Positions 1 through 10,476 of a stretch of 48,689 nt of DNA are shown here, piece after piece (position 1 is the first letter of the stretch; each line of letters opens with the position of its first letter). The notes under the pieces were generated by a model. That model was not told the origin of the DNA. It did no database searches and saw only the letters and a program-made list of their open reading frames with translations. The stretch spans positions 1 through 48,689 of the forward strand of contig NZ_AKJA01000007.1 of assembly GCF_000282575.1 (NCBI RefSeq). Reading direction: 5' to 3'. This DNA is from Herbaspirillum sp. YR522 (GTDB lineage: Bacteria; Pseudomonadota; Gammaproteobacteria; Burkholderiales; Burkholderiaceae_D). The position numbers were made by a program, and so were the translations under genes.

Positions 1-1
1 G

Positions 2-616
2 GGTGAGCGGCTGCTGCCGATGCTCACCGAGCGCGCGCGCCAGCTCAAGATCGACAACGGCATGAACCCCGAGGCCGAGATGGGTCCGGTCATCACCCGC
101 GAGGCGGTGCAGCGCATCGAGTCGTATATCGCCTCCGGCGTGGAGCAGGGCGCCAAGCTGATCCTCGATGGGCGCAACCACAAGGTGGCCGGTCACGAGG
201 GCGGTTACTTCGTCGGTGGCACGCTGTTCGATCACGTCACGCCCGAGATGAAGATCTACCAGGAAGAAATCTTCGGCCCGGTATTGTCCTGCACCCGTGT
301 GGCCAGCTTCGACGATGCCGTCGACCTGATCAACAGGCACCAGTTCGGCAACGGCGTGTCGTGCTTCACCAGCGATGGTGGCGTGGCGCGTGAATTCGGG
401 CGCCGCATCCAGGTCGGCATGGTCGGCATCAATGTGCCCATTCCGGTGCCGATGGCCTGGCACGGCTTCGGCGGCTGGAAGTCGAGCCTGTTCGGCGATA
501 CCCACGCCTATGGCGAAGAGGGCGTGCGCTTCTACACGCGCCAGAAGTCGATCATGCAGCGCTGGCCCAACAACATCAAGAAGGGCGCCGACTTCGCCAT
601 GCCGACGGCGCACTGA
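2..616 (+). CDS. mmsA: CoA-acylating methylmalonate-semialdehyde dehydrogenase, C-terminal part
   Basis: This is the C-terminal ~204 residues of an aldehyde dehydrogenase whose start and catalytic Cys lie before the window. The MmsA family oxidises methylmalonate or malonate semialdehyde to propionyl- or acetyl-CoA in valine and inositol breakdown. The frame is open from base 2. Visible marks are [10 protein letters not shown], the ALDH signature [21 protein letters not shown], the family-typical [20 protein letters not shown] and an end in FTRQK-like context ([12 protein letters not shown]). These distinguish MmsA from ordinary NAD-dependent ALDHs. A strong terminator follows 20 bases after the stop, so it is the last gene of its operon. 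The partial nature is only the window edge. Confidence 0.92.
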   Translation, partial: GERLLPMLTERARQLKIDNGMNPEAEMGPVITREAVQRIESYIASGVEQGAKLILDGRNHKVAGHEGGYFVGGTLFDHVTPEMKIYQEEIFGPVLSCTRVASFDDAVDLINRHQFGNGVSCFTSDGGVAREFGRRIQVGMVGINVPIPVPMAWHGFGGWKSSLFGDTHAYGEEGVRFYTRQKSIMQRWPNNIKKGADFAMPTAH

Positions 617-634
617 ACCAGATCGTCGAGATGG

Positions 635-663
635 AAAGCGGGCTCCCCGGAGCCCGCTTTTTT
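635..663 (+). terminator. Rho-independent terminator after mmsA
   Basis: A GC-rich stem GCGGGCTCC / GGAGCCCGC with a two-base loop is extended by an A-run pairing with the T-run, and six T follow the stem. It lies between the mmsA stop and the convergent IclR gene. The flanking A and T tracts mean it could also serve the opposite strand. Confidence 0.9.
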
Positions 664-681
664 ATTGCGCCACGCCCGGCC

Positions 682-1479
682 TCAGGAAATCTGCTGCAGC
701 GTGATCGCCTCGTCAAACACTTCACTGCCGGGATTGACGTATACCTTCGGCGACGCCCCCAGCCGCGCCGACAGCTCTTGCGCCAGTTCCAGCAGCTTGC
801 CCCGCAACAACGCGCTGGCAGCCGGGTCGAAGCGCAGCGTCAAGCCGAAGATCGTCATCGCGCCCACCAACCGGTCGCCGGCCCCGAACACCGGCGCCGA
901 CATCGACGACGAGTGCGCATTGTTGATGCCGACCGAAATGGCGACATAACGTCCGCCCGAGCGCGCGGCATTGCCCGGCACCGAGAAGAAGCGCAATACC
1001 TGGGACGCCGAGGTCTGGTCCAGCGCAAACAGCGAGCCAGCCTTGACGGTGGCCTTGACCGACTCGGGCGACTCGGCCGCGTACAGGCACAGCCGCTGGT
1101 CTTGCTGGGTGATATAGAAGGCGGTGCTTTCGCCGGTCTCCTTCACCAGCTTTTCCAGCGTCGGCATGATGAAGTCGGCATAGTCGAAGCGCGCCTCGAA
1201 GGCCTTGCCCAACTGGTATGCCTTGGGGCCGAGCTGGTAGGTGGCGTCGGCGCGCTGGATCACGAAGCCCTGCTTGATGAACGACATCAGGTAGCGATGG
1301 ATCACGCTCTTGAACAAACCGGTGCGCTGTTCCAGTTCGGACAGCCCGAAGCGCTCGGGCGCATCGATGAACGCGGCGAGGATGGCCAGGCTGCGTTCGG
1401 CGCCCAATACGGTACGGTCGGGTGGACTTTCCTGTTCTTTCAGCCGCGATTTCGGGGTCTCAGAGGCCATATTCATCAT
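682..1479 (-). CDS. IclR-family transcriptional regulator
   Basis: This is a 265-residue DNA-binding regulator of usual IclR length. The N-terminal winged HTH spans about residues 25-85 (RSLAILAAF, LSELEQRTGLFKSVIHRYL, GFV, YQLGPKAYQLG). The C-terminal effector-binding domain runs to about residue 250 (STAFYITQQDQRLCLY, SMSAPVFGAGDRLVGAMTIFG). Alternative ATG codons at 1476 and 1470 are possible because no strong ribosome site is visible before 1479. It is transcribed divergently from the amino-acid ABC/aminotransferase operon starting at 1735, so it probably controls that operon and itself through the palindrome at 1663-1678. The effector is unknown. Confidence 0.92.
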   Translation of the reverse strand: MMNMASETPKSRLKEQESPPDRTVLGAERSLAILAAFIDAPERFGLSELEQRTGLFKSVIHRYLMSFIKQGFVIQRADATYQLGPKAYQLGKAFEARFDYADFIMPTLEKLVKETGESTAFYITQQDQRLCLYAAESPESVKATVKAGSLFALDQTSASQVLRFFSVPGNAARSGGRYVAISVGINNAHSSSMSAPVFGAGDRLVGAMTIFGLTLRFDPAASALLRGKLLELAQELSARLGASPKVYVNPGSEVFDEAITLQQIS

Positions 1480-1660
1480 TTGATTTCGTTTTTCGCATTG
1501 GCGGTGAGCGTATCACTTTTTGCTGCTCTTGCAGCGCACCAGAAACAGGCTTTTAACGCCCGCTTTCGCACTCCGAAGGGGAGTCTCCCGGCGCATGCAA
1601 CAAATCTTGCACTGCATCGATGCAGGCGATAAGTAATTGAAAAATAACGATAAAAAATCC

Positions 1661-1689
1661 TTGTTATGAAATCATAACGCCATTATGAT
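1661..1689 (+). promoter_or_regulatory. Promoter of the ABC-aminotransferase operon with overlapping palindromic operator
   Basis: TTGTTA at 1661-1666 and TATGAT at 1684-1689 are separated by 17 bases, a good sigma-70 arrangement 46 bases before the first gene. A perfect palindrome GTTATGA-AA-TCATAAC occupies 1663-1678. It covers the -35 element and part of the spacer. It lies in the only intergenic region shared with the divergent IclR gene, so it is the natural candidate IclR operator. The binding assignment is inference. Confidence 0.6.
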
Positions 1690-1734
1690 TTATTTCAGAG
1701 CTTGTTGAACCTCACCACCGGGAAAGGATGGAAC

Positions 1735-2568
1735 ATGAAACTGGCACTCCACGCGAAGACGCACCTGGGCATGGCCGCGGCCCTGCTTTCGTTGGCTTTT
1801 TCTACCGCCGCACACGCCGACCGACTGGCCGATATCAAGGCCCGCGGCACCCTCATCTGTGCCACCCTGACCAGTAGCGAACCGGTCGGCTTCGTCGACC
1901 CGCAGACGCGCCAGGTGGTGGGTTTCGACGTCGACATGTGCGCCGGCGTGGCGCGTGAGCTGGGCGTGAAGCTGGAGCAGAAGGGCGTCTCGGTCGAGGC
2001 CCGGATTCCGGAATTGACACTAGGCCGGGTCGACCTGGTGGTGGCGGCACTGGGCTACACCAAGGAGCGCGCACAGCAGATCGACTTCAGTTCGATCCAC
2101 TACCAGACGCCGATCAAGCTGGTGGCCCGCGCCGACGGCCCCTTCAACAAGATCGAGGACGTCGCCGACAAGCGCATCAGCGCCAACAAGGGCTCGACCC
2201 CCGAACTGTATGCCCGTCGCCAGTTTCCCAAGGCCACCATCCTGACCTTCCAGGACAGCCCGGCGGCGTTCCTGGCACTGGCGCAAAACAAGGTGCAGGC
2301 ACTGGCGATCTCGCAACCGTCGGGCGTACGTTTCGTCAACGAAGGCAGCGGCAAGTACAAGTTCCTGGATGGCGCGCTGTACTTCGAACCGACCGGCATG
2401 GGCATCAAGAAGGGCGAGCCGGCGCTGCTGGCGGCCGTCAACGAGGCCCTCGACAAGATGGAAAAAGCCGGTGAGATCGACAAGAACTGGAACAAGTGGT
2501 TTGGCCCCGGCACCAAGTACAACATCGTGCGCGAGAAGAAACTGGCCCCGGTCAGCGCTTTCGAATAA
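1735..2568 (+). CDS. Polar amino-acid ABC transporter, periplasmic binding protein
   Basis: This is a 277-residue solute-binding protein of the SBP_bac_3 family, which captures an amino acid in the periplasm. A Sec signal peptide covers about residues 1-28, with cleavage after AHA before DRLADIKARG. The fold is supported by GTLICATL, PVGFVD, VVGFDVDMCAGVA, the ligand-loop IPELTLGRVDLVVAALGYTKER and the C-terminal WNKWFG. The start at 1735 follows GGGAAAGGA with good spacing and gives the signal peptide at once. An earlier TTG at 1702 would add residues before it. It is first in an operon with two permeases and an ATPase. Glutamate/aspartate-type binding proteins are the closest group by eye. 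The ligand is not proven. Confidence 0.9.
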   Translation: MKLALHAKTHLGMAAALLSLAFSTAAHADRLADIKARGTLICATLTSSEPVGFVDPQTRQVVGFDVDMCAGVARELGVKLEQKGVSVEARIPELTLGRVDLVVAALGYTKERAQQIDFSSIHYQTPIKLVARADGPFNKIEDVADKRISANKGSTPELYARRQFPKATILTFQDSPAAFLALAQNKVQALAISQPSGVRFVNEGSGKYKFLDGALYFEPTGMGIKKGEPALLAAVNEALDKMEKAGEIDKNWNKWFGPGTKYNIVREKKLAPVSAFE

Positions 2569-2596
2569 ACCGGTTCGTCCGATGGACTGAATCGAT

Positions 2597-2621
2597 GGGA
2601 CGCCGGCCCGCCCGGCGTCCC
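2597..2621 (+). other. Strong intergenic hairpin between binding protein and permease
   Basis: A perfect 10-bp stem GGGACGCCGG / CCGGCGTCCC with a five-base loop sits 28 bases after the binding-protein stop. There is no T-run. Hairpins in this position in ABC operons often protect the upstream mRNA or dampen read-through, giving more binding protein than membrane subunits. It is probably not a full terminator, because the permease genes have no clear promoter of their own. Confidence 0.6.
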
Positions 2622-2706
2622 CCGGGGTCTCTTGGCCCCGCCATGGCGATCGTTGTTGCGCCCCGTAACGCACGCCGCCAGACCACTTCGCAGGAAGGCA
2701 AACAAC

Positions 2707-3402
2707 ATGCATCTCGATTTCAGTGCGGTCTTGCAGGGCCAATACCTGGACTGGCTGATCAAGGGCGCCTTGACCACCTTGTGGCTGTTCGCCACCGCCT
2801 GGGTGTGTGCGTTCGTGCTGGCCATCTTCCTGGTCGCGCTGCGCATGCTGCAGCTGCGCCCGCTCGAATGGCTGATCTCGGCATTCGTCAATTACCACCG
2901 CAACGTCCCCGGCCTGGTCCAGATCTTCGTCTGGTACTTCGGCATTCCCGAACTGCTGCCGGCGGTCATCACCGATTTCATCAACGACCACAACGGCGAA
3001 TTCATCTTCGCGCTGATCGCCATCTCGCTCAATTCGGCCGCCTACATGTCGGAAGACCTGCGCAGCGGCATGCGGTCGGTGGCCGGCACCCAGCTCGAAG
3101 CGGCGCGCGCGCTCGGCTTGAACTATGTGCAGTCCATGCGCGACGTGCTGCTGCCGCAGGCCATCCGCATCTCGGTGCCGCCGCTGGTGAACCAGTCGCT
3201 GAGCCTGTTCAAGTCGACCAGCCTGGCCATGGCCATCGGCGTGGCCGAGATGACGTATTCCAGCCGCCAGATCGAGAACGAGACCTATCGCACCTTCGAG
3301 ACCTTTGCGCTGGCCTCGGTCTTCTACCTGCTGATGTCGTGGACCATCATGGCCGCCGGCGCCTATTACAACAACCGGAACCTGAAGTCGGGGGCGCGTT
3401 GA
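2707..3402 (+). CDS. Amino-acid ABC transporter permease (HisM/GltJ type)
   Basis: This is a 231-residue inner-membrane permease of the polar amino-acid family. Hydrophobic segments lie around residues 15-45 (ALTTLWLFATAWVCAFVLAI), 60-80, 100-118 and 195-220. The cytoplasmic EAA loop, which docks the ATPase, reads GTQLEAARALGLNYVQSMRDV and continues as LPQAIRISVPPL. The RNVPGL segment after the second helix is typical of this family. The ATG at 2707 has AGGAAGG upstream. It pairs with the next permease, whose start lies one base after this stop, as a heterodimeric channel. Confidence 0.9.
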   Translation: MHLDFSAVLQGQYLDWLIKGALTTLWLFATAWVCAFVLAIFLVALRMLQLRPLEWLISAFVNYHRNVPGLVQIFVWYFGIPELLPAVITDFINDHNGEFIFALIAISLNSAAYMSEDLRSGMRSVAGTQLEAARALGLNYVQSMRDVLLPQAIRISVPPLVNQSLSLFKSTSLAMAIGVAEMTYSSRQIENETYRTFETFALASVFYLLMSWTIMAAGAYYNNRNLKSGAR

Positions 3403-3403
3403 A

Positions 3404-4110
3404 ATGATCGATGACTTCATCTCCATCCTGTCGACCTACGGCTTGCAGCTGCTGATCGGCGAATTTCCCCATGGCGCCCTGGGCGGCCTGGCGCTGACCC
3501 TGATCCTGGCCGTCACCGGCCTGGTGTGCGCCTTCCCGCTGGCGGTGCTGTGCGGCATCGCCCGCACCAGCACGCTCAGGTGGATCGCCGCCCCGGCCGC
3601 GATGCTGGTGCACACCGTGCGCGGCTTGCCGGTATTGATGCTGATCTTCTGGGCCTACTTCATCGTGCCGCTGCTGACCGGCAAGTCGATCTCCGGCACC
3701 ACCACCCTGATCTGTGCCCTGATCGCCTACGAGACCGCTTTCCTGGGCGAGGTGATCAAGGCCGGCATCCAGGCCATTCCCCGTGGCCAGGTCGAGGCGT
3801 CGCGCTCGCTGGGCATGAGCTACTTCAGGACCATGCGCGAGATCGTGCTGCCGCAGGCGATGTTCAACATGATCCCGAGCATCCTGAACCAGCTCATCTC
3901 GCTCATCAAGAACACCTCGCTGGCCTACATCATCAGCGTCAACGAATTGACCTACGCCGCCTACCAGGTCAATGCCCAGCTGCTGACCGAGCCGTTCCAG
4001 GTCTATTTCCTGCTGGCGCTGATCTACTTCGCCATCTGTTATGCGCTCAGTTCGCTGGTGGGCCTGGCCGAGCGCCGCATCAAAGACAAACGTCAATTCA
4101 GGAGTGCTTG

Positions 4111-4111
<1 letters not shown>
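3404..4111 (+). CDS. Amino-acid ABC transporter permease (GltK type)
   Basis: This is the second inner-membrane permease, 235 residues. The family marks are [16 protein letters not shown], the EAA loop [20 protein letters not shown] followed by [13 protein letters not shown], and [17 protein letters not shown]. Its start is one base from the stop of the previous permease, and its stop overlaps the ATPase start by one base (TGATG). Both imply translational coupling. It should form the translocation pore with the 2707-3402 product. Confidence 0.9.
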
Positions 4112-6109
<1,998 letters not shown>

Positions 6110-6138
6110 TTTCAACCGTATTGCCAGAGGAGAGCATC

Positions 6139-6822
6139 GTGTCCGTGGGATTCCGTATTTTCGAACGTCAGCGCAAGGTCGCCGACCAGGTGGTGCAACA
6201 ATTCTCGGTCATTCCGGTGGCCAACATCAGCGATTCGATGGCGCGCATGTCGGCCGGCGGTGCGCGCCTGCGGGCATTGCATCGCGGCGCCAGGCTGGCC
6301 GGCGCGGCCATCACCGTCAAGTCGCGCCCGGGCGACAACCTGATGGTGCACAAGGCGCTCGACATGGCCGAGCCGGGCGATATCGTGGTGGTCGACGCCG
6401 GGGGCGACCTGTCCAACGCCATCATCGGCGAACTGATGGTGGCGCTGGCGATCCAGCGCAAGCTGGGCGGGATCGTCATCAATGGTGCCGTGCGCGACCT
6501 GGATGCGATCCAGGCCGGGGACTTTCCGGTATTCGCCGCTGGCGTGACCCATCGCGGCCCCTACAAGGATGGCCCGGGCGAGATCAATGTGCCCATCGCC
6601 ATCGACGGCATGGTGGTGCGTCCCGGCGACCTGGTGGTGGGCGACAGCGATGGCCTGCTGTGCGTGGCCTACGAAGACCTCGATGCCGTGTATGCCGCGG
6701 CCAAGGCAAAGAACGACGCCGAGGCGGCGCAGATGGCTGCCATCGCCGCCGGCACCAGCGACCGCAGCTGGGTCGACCAGGCGCTGCAGAAACTGAACTG
6801 CGAGTATGTCGCCGCTGGTTGA
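6139..6822 (+). CDS. RraA-family protein, probable 4-hydroxy-4-methyl-2-oxoglutarate (HMG)-type aldolase
   Basis: This is a 227-residue member of the RraA/HMG-CHA aldolase fold. Characterised relatives cleave 4-hydroxy-4-substituted 2-oxoglutarates to pyruvate with a divalent metal; others are RNase E regulators. The aldolase signature Arg-Asp is in GAVRDLDAI. The helix-turn-phosphate-like loop GGDLSNAIIGELM and VKSRPGDNLMVHKAL are also present. The start is GTG 6139 behind AGAGGAG. Its place right after an aminotransferase and importer favours aldolase over RraA. Its end overlaps the amidohydrolase start by 17 bases. A second homologue lies at 24713. Confidence 0.88.
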   Translation: MSVGFRIFERQRKVADQVVQQFSVIPVANISDSMARMSAGGARLRALHRGARLAGAAITVKSRPGDNLMVHKALDMAEPGDIVVVDAGGDLSNAIIGELMVALAIQRKLGGIVINGAVRDLDAIQAGDFPVFAAGVTHRGPYKDGPGEINVPIAIDGMVVRPGDLVVGDSDGLLCVAYEDLDAVYAAAKAKNDAEAAQMAAIAAGTSDRSWVDQALQKLNCEYVAAG

Positions 6823-7840
6823 TACGGCTTCGCCGCACCTGCAGGTGCGTGCGCAATGGCTGGCATTGCAGCGGGAGGACGTGCTGGAGCCGGAACTGCC
6901 CATCATCGATGCCCATCACCACCTGTGGGACCGCCCCGGCGGACGCTACCTGCTCGATGAACTGCTGCTCGACCTGGGTGCCGGCCACCGTGTGACCGGC
7001 ACGGTCTTCGTGCAATGCCGCACCATGTATCGCCAGCACGGGCCACAGGCGCTGCGACCGGTGGGCGAGGTCGAGTTCATCGAAGGTATCGCAGCGCAAT
7101 CGGCGTCGGGCCGGCATGGCCCGGCCCGGGCCTGCGCCGCCATCGTCGGCTTTGCCGACCTGATGCTGGGCGAGCAGGTGGTGCCGGTGCTGCATGCGCT
7201 GGAGGCGGCGGGCAATGGACGCCTGCGCGGCATCCGCAATACCACCGCCTGGCATGCCGACGCCGCCATTCGCAGCAACCCCGTGCCGCCGCCGCCGGGC
7301 ATGTTGCTGGAGCCGGGTTTCCAGGCCGCGACCCGCCGCTTGCCGGCGCATGGCCTTACGCTCGACGTCTGGGCCTATCACACCCAGCTCGACGAGGTCC
7401 TGGCGCTGGCCCGGGCCTGTCCTGCGACCACCATCGTGCTCGATCACGTGGGTGGCCCACTGGGCGCCGGGCCGTACCGGGGGCGCCAGGCCGAGGTATT
7501 TCGCCACTGGCGCGACGCCATGCGCAAGCTTGCGGCGCTGCCCAATGTACGCCTGAAACTGGGCGGACTGGGCATGCCCGTGGGCGGCTGGGACTTTCAT
7601 TTGCGCGAGGTGCCGCCCGCCTCGGAAGTGCTGGCCGCGGCGTGGCGCCCGTGGATCGAGACCGCCATCGACCTGTTCGGCCCGCCGCGCTGCATGTTCG
7701 AAAGCAACTTCCCGGTGGACAAGGGCATGTTCGGCTACGTCGCCGTCTGGAACGCATTCAAGCGTTTGACTGCGATAATGTCGCCTGCCGAGCGCACCTG
7801 CCTGTTCAGTGGCACCGCGCAAGAGACTTATCGCATTTAG
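6806..7840 (+). CDS. Amidohydrolase-2 family metal hydrolase (2-pyrone-4,6-dicarboxylate-lactonase-like)
   Basis: This is a 344-residue TIM-barrel hydrolase of the amidohydrolase_2 family, which includes lactonases and decarboxylases. The N-terminal metal motif is PIIDAHHHLWD (about residues 32-43). Later barrel motifs are GTVFVQCRTMY, LRGIRNTTAWH, IVLDHVGGP, NVRLKLGGLGMP and CMFESNFPVDK, the last bearing the C-terminal Asp/Asn-type site. The ATG at 6806 overlaps the aldolase gene. In this context it may open a lactone or hydrolyse another precursor of the aldolase substrate. That role is inferred from operon position only. Confidence 0.85.
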   Translation: MSPLVDTASPHLQVRAQWLALQREDVLEPELPIIDAHHHLWDRPGGRYLLDELLLDLGAGHRVTGTVFVQCRTMYRQHGPQALRPVGEVEFIEGIAAQSASGRHGPARACAAIVGFADLMLGEQVVPVLHALEAAGNGRLRGIRNTTAWHADAAIRSNPVPPPPGMLLEPGFQAATRRLPAHGLTLDVWAYHTQLDEVLALARACPATTIVLDHVGGPLGAGPYRGRQAEVFRHWRDAMRKLAALPNVRLKLGGLGMPVGGWDFHLREVPPASEVLAAAWRPWIETAIDLFGPPRCMFESNFPVDKGMFGYVAVWNAFKRLTAIMSPAERTCLFSGTAQETYRI

Positions 7841-7858
7841 CAACGCAAACAGCAGAGG

Positions 7859-9235
7859 GTGAAAGTGCAAGCAAAGATCAGTGCCATGCCGGACATGGAT
7901 GGTTTGCCGGCCAGGCAGCGCATGCTGGCCATCGTGACCTTGGTCCTGGCGGTGGCCATTGCAGTGATGGATGGCTCCATCGCCAACCTGGCGCTGCCCA
8001 CCATCGCGCGCGACATGATGACCACCGAGGCCGATGCCATCTGGATCATCAACAGCTACCAGATCGCGCTGGCCGTGTTCCTGCTGCCGCTGGCGTCGCT
8101 GGGCGAGGTGGTCGGATATCGCAAGGTATACCTGACCGGGCTGGTGCTGTTTACGCTGGCCTCGCTGGCCTGCGCGGCCAGCGACACCATGCTGCAGTTG
8201 AGCCTGGCGCGGGTGTTGCAGGGCATGGGGGCGGCCGGGATCCTCAGCGTCAACACGGCACTGATCCGCTTCATCTATCCCAGCCATATGCTGGGCCGCG
8301 CCATCGGCTACAACGCCCTGGTGGCCGGTACGGCCACGGCATTGGGGCCGACGGTGGCCGGCGCCATCCTGCATTTCGCTTCCTGGCACTGGCTGTTCCT
8401 GATCAATATCCCGCTGGGCCTGCTGGCCTTGTTCATCGGCATGAAGGCGCTGCCGATGAACCCGCTGTCGCGCCGCAGGTTCGATCACAAGAGCGCGCTG
8501 GTATGCATGCTGTTCGTTGGGCTGCTGCTCTACACGATAGACGCCATCGGCCACGTCGAAGGCGGCGCCACGGTGCTGGTGTGCGCGGTGCTGACGGTGA
8601 CCAGCCTGGTGGTGCTGCTGAAGGTGCAGAGCACCTCGGCACCGATGCTGCCGCTGGACCTGCTGCGCATCCCGCTGTTTGCGTTATCGATCGGCACTTC
8701 GTTCTGTTCCTTTGCGGCCCAGATGGCCAGCTTCGTGATGTTGCCGTTCATGCTGCAGAACCAGCTCGGCATGGGTGCCGGCCGCGCCGGGCTGCTGTTG
8801 ACGGCATGGCCGATCGCGGTGGCGCTGACCGGGGTGGTCGCCGGCAAGCTCTCCGACCGGGTATCGGCGGGTCTGCTGGGCGGCATCGGGCTGGCGATCA
8901 TGAGTGCCGGCCTGTTGATGCTGCTGATGGTGGGCCAGGGCACGCCCGACGGCGTCATTGCCGCCCTGTTTGCCGTCTGCGGCTTGGGCTTCGGATTGTT
9001 CCAGTCACCCAACAACCGCACCATCATCAGCTCGGCGCCGCGTGCGCGCACCGGCGGTGCCAGCGGCATGCTGGGTACCGGGCGCCTGATGGGGCAGAGC
9101 CTGGGCGCCTCGGTGGTGGCGCTGTTGCTCACGGTGTCGTCGGCGCCGTACCAGCTGGTGCTGGTCTGCTCGGCCGCGCTGGCCGGCGCGGCGTGCCTGG
9201 TGAGCCTGTCGCGCATCCGCTATCACGGACGGTGA
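7859..9235 (+). CDS. MFS transporter, DHA2 (EmrB/QacA-like) type
   Basis: This is a 458-residue, mostly hydrophobic protein with about 12-14 membrane helices. The first helix carries the DHA2-type MDGSIANLALP motif, followed by WIINSYQIALAVFLLPLASLG. The MFS motif A-like loop is GEVVGYRKVYL, and the motif C-like stretch is GTATALGPTVAGAIL. The start is uncertain: GTG 7859 is very close to the AGAGG ribosome site, GTG 7865 is better spaced and ATG 7886 is also in frame. It follows the amidohydrolase by 18 bases and is probably the last gene of the operon. It may export an analogue or overflow metabolite. Drug efflux is an alternative. Confidence 0.88.
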   Translation: MKVQAKISAMPDMDGLPARQRMLAIVTLVLAVAIAVMDGSIANLALPTIARDMMTTEADAIWIINSYQIALAVFLLPLASLGEVVGYRKVYLTGLVLFTLASLACAASDTMLQLSLARVLQGMGAAGILSVNTALIRFIYPSHMLGRAIGYNALVAGTATALGPTVAGAILHFASWHWLFLINIPLGLLALFIGMKALPMNPLSRRRFDHKSALVCMLFVGLLLYTIDAIGHVEGGATVLVCAVLTVTSLVVLLKVQSTSAPMLPLDLLRIPLFALSIGTSFCSFAAQMASFVMLPFMLQNQLGMGAGRAGLLLTAWPIAVALTGVVAGKLSDRVSAGLLGGIGLAIMSAGLLMLLMVGQGTPDGVIAALFAVCGLGFGLFQSPNNRTIISSAPRARTGGASGMLGTGRLMGQSLGASVVALLLTVSSAPYQLVLVCSAALAGAACLVSLSRIRYHGR

Positions 9236-9263
9236 TGTCGGCTCGGCGCCGACGCCAGGGCGC

Positions 9264-9896
9264 CTATACCTTGGTGCCTGGGTGCTGCGCCAGCGGGACG
9301 AACTTGCCCGTCGATGCGTCCAGCGCATCGATCGACCCCGACTCGATATCGTAGACCCAGCCGTGCAAGGTTACCCGCCCTTGTGCCAGCGCCACGGCCA
9401 CCGACGGATGGGTGCGCAGGTTGTTCAACTGGGCCACCACGTTCTGGCGCACCATGCCATCGATGCGTTCGGCTTCGGTGGGGTGGTTGTGCGACTCGTT
9501 GATCATGCGGGCCGCATCGGCGTAATGCAGCCAATGCTTCACGGCCGGCATGTGGTCCAGGCAGGCGCAGGTGGCAACGGCCTTCATGGCGCCGCAATCG
9601 GAGTGGCCGCAGATGACGATATCGGACACCTGCAGTGCCGACACCGCGTATTCGACGGTGGCGCTGACGCCGCCCGGCTCGGGCCCGAACGATGGCACGA
9701 TATTGCCGGCATTGCGGATGACGAACAGCTCGCCCGGCTCGCGTTGGGTCACCAGTTCGGGCACCATGCGGCTGTCGGAACAGGAAATGAACAGCGCCTT
9801 GGGGGTCTGGCCGCTGGCCAGCGTCTTGAACAGTTCCTTGCGTTCGGGAAACACCTCCTGCTGGAACCGCAGGAATCCACTGATGATATCTTGCAT
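9264..9896 (-). CDS. Beta-class carbonic anhydrase
   Basis: This is a 210-residue cytoplasmic zinc enzyme interconverting CO2 and bicarbonate. The zinc ligands are visible: Cys39 with the Asp41-Arg43 dyad in [11 protein letters not shown], and His98 and Cys101 in [17 protein letters not shown] and [11 protein letters not shown] support the family. It converges with the MFS gene and diverges from the thioesterase gene at 10045. It stands alone, with no cyanase or sulfate transporter next to it. The role is probably bicarbonate supply for carboxylases. Confidence 0.95.
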   Translation of the reverse strand: MQDIISGFLRFQQEVFPERKELFKTLASGQTPKALFISCSDSRMVPELVTQREPGELFVIRNAGNIVPSFGPEPGGVSATVEYAVSALQVSDIVICGHSDCGAMKAVATCACLDHMPAVKHWLHYADAARMINESHNHPTEAERIDGMVRQNVVAQLNNLRTHPSVAVALAQGRVTLHGWVYDIESGSIDALDASTGKFVPLAQHPGTKV

Positions 9897-10044
9897 GGCG
9901 AAAATCTTATTGAATGGGGGAGTGCCGCATTATCGCCTGCATTCGTCCTGGCCTGCCAGCCTGGCCGACTGAGGCAATGCGCTACCGAGCATACGGCGTG
10001 GTCGTCACCAGCGCCGGTCGAGAAACCAACCACCGGGAGAACCG

Positions 10045-10461
10045 ATGAGCGATCTGCAGCAACGCATCAGCAACAGCTTCAATGCCCAGGGCCTGATGGC
10101 GACGCTGGGTGCGCAACTGGCCTCGGTGGCCGATGGCGAAGTGCAGATCGCCTTGCCGTTCTCGGCCCACCTGAGCCAGCAACATGGTTACCTGCATGCC
10201 GGTGCTACCACCAGTATCCTCGACAGCGCCTGTGGTTATGCGGCGCTGACCAGGGCGCCGGCCGGGCATGAAGTGGTCAGCGTCGAATTCAAGATCAACC
10301 TGCTGCGCCCGGCCATCGGCGAGCGCTTCGTGGCCATCGGACGGGTGCAGAATGCGGGCCGCACGTTGATCATCTGCAACGGCGAGGTGCTGGCCATGCG
10401 CGACGGTGCGCGCAAGGTGGTGGCGCTGACGCAGGCGACCATGATGGCGGTGGCGGCGTGA
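10045..10461 (+). CDS. PaaI-type hotdog-fold thioesterase
   Basis: This is a 138-residue hotdog protein predicted to hydrolyse acyl- or aryl-CoA thioesters. The central helix region reads HGYLHAGATTSILDSACGYAA, where PaaI enzymes have HGG and the catalytic Asp. The strand VVSVEFKINLLRPA and GRTLIICNGEVLA complete the fold. ATG 10045 follows GGGAGA. It is a single gene between the divergent carbonic anhydrase and the convergent TetR gene. The physiological substrate is unknown. Confidence 0.85.
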   Translation: MSDLQQRISNSFNAQGLMATLGAQLASVADGEVQIALPFSAHLSQQHGYLHAGATTSILDSACGYAALTRAPAGHEVVSVEFKINLLRPAIGERFVAIGRVQNAGRTLIICNGEVLAMRDGARKVVALTQATMMAVAA

Positions 10462-10476
10462 CAAGCCGGCGCCGGC

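Noticed and set aside
2020..3426. Very long minus-strand open frame opposite the binding-protein and permease genes.
   Set aside because: It is an antisense shadow of high-GC genes, rich in His, Gln, Arg and Gly with no domain. The plus-strand genes explain the region fully. The same holds for the long antisense frames at 6584-8554, 12229-14256 and 39821-42202.
10465..10476. Perfect 12-base palindrome GCCGGCGCCGGC in the convergent gap after the thioesterase gene.
   Set aside because: It is too short, without a T-run, and expected by chance in such GC-rich DNA.
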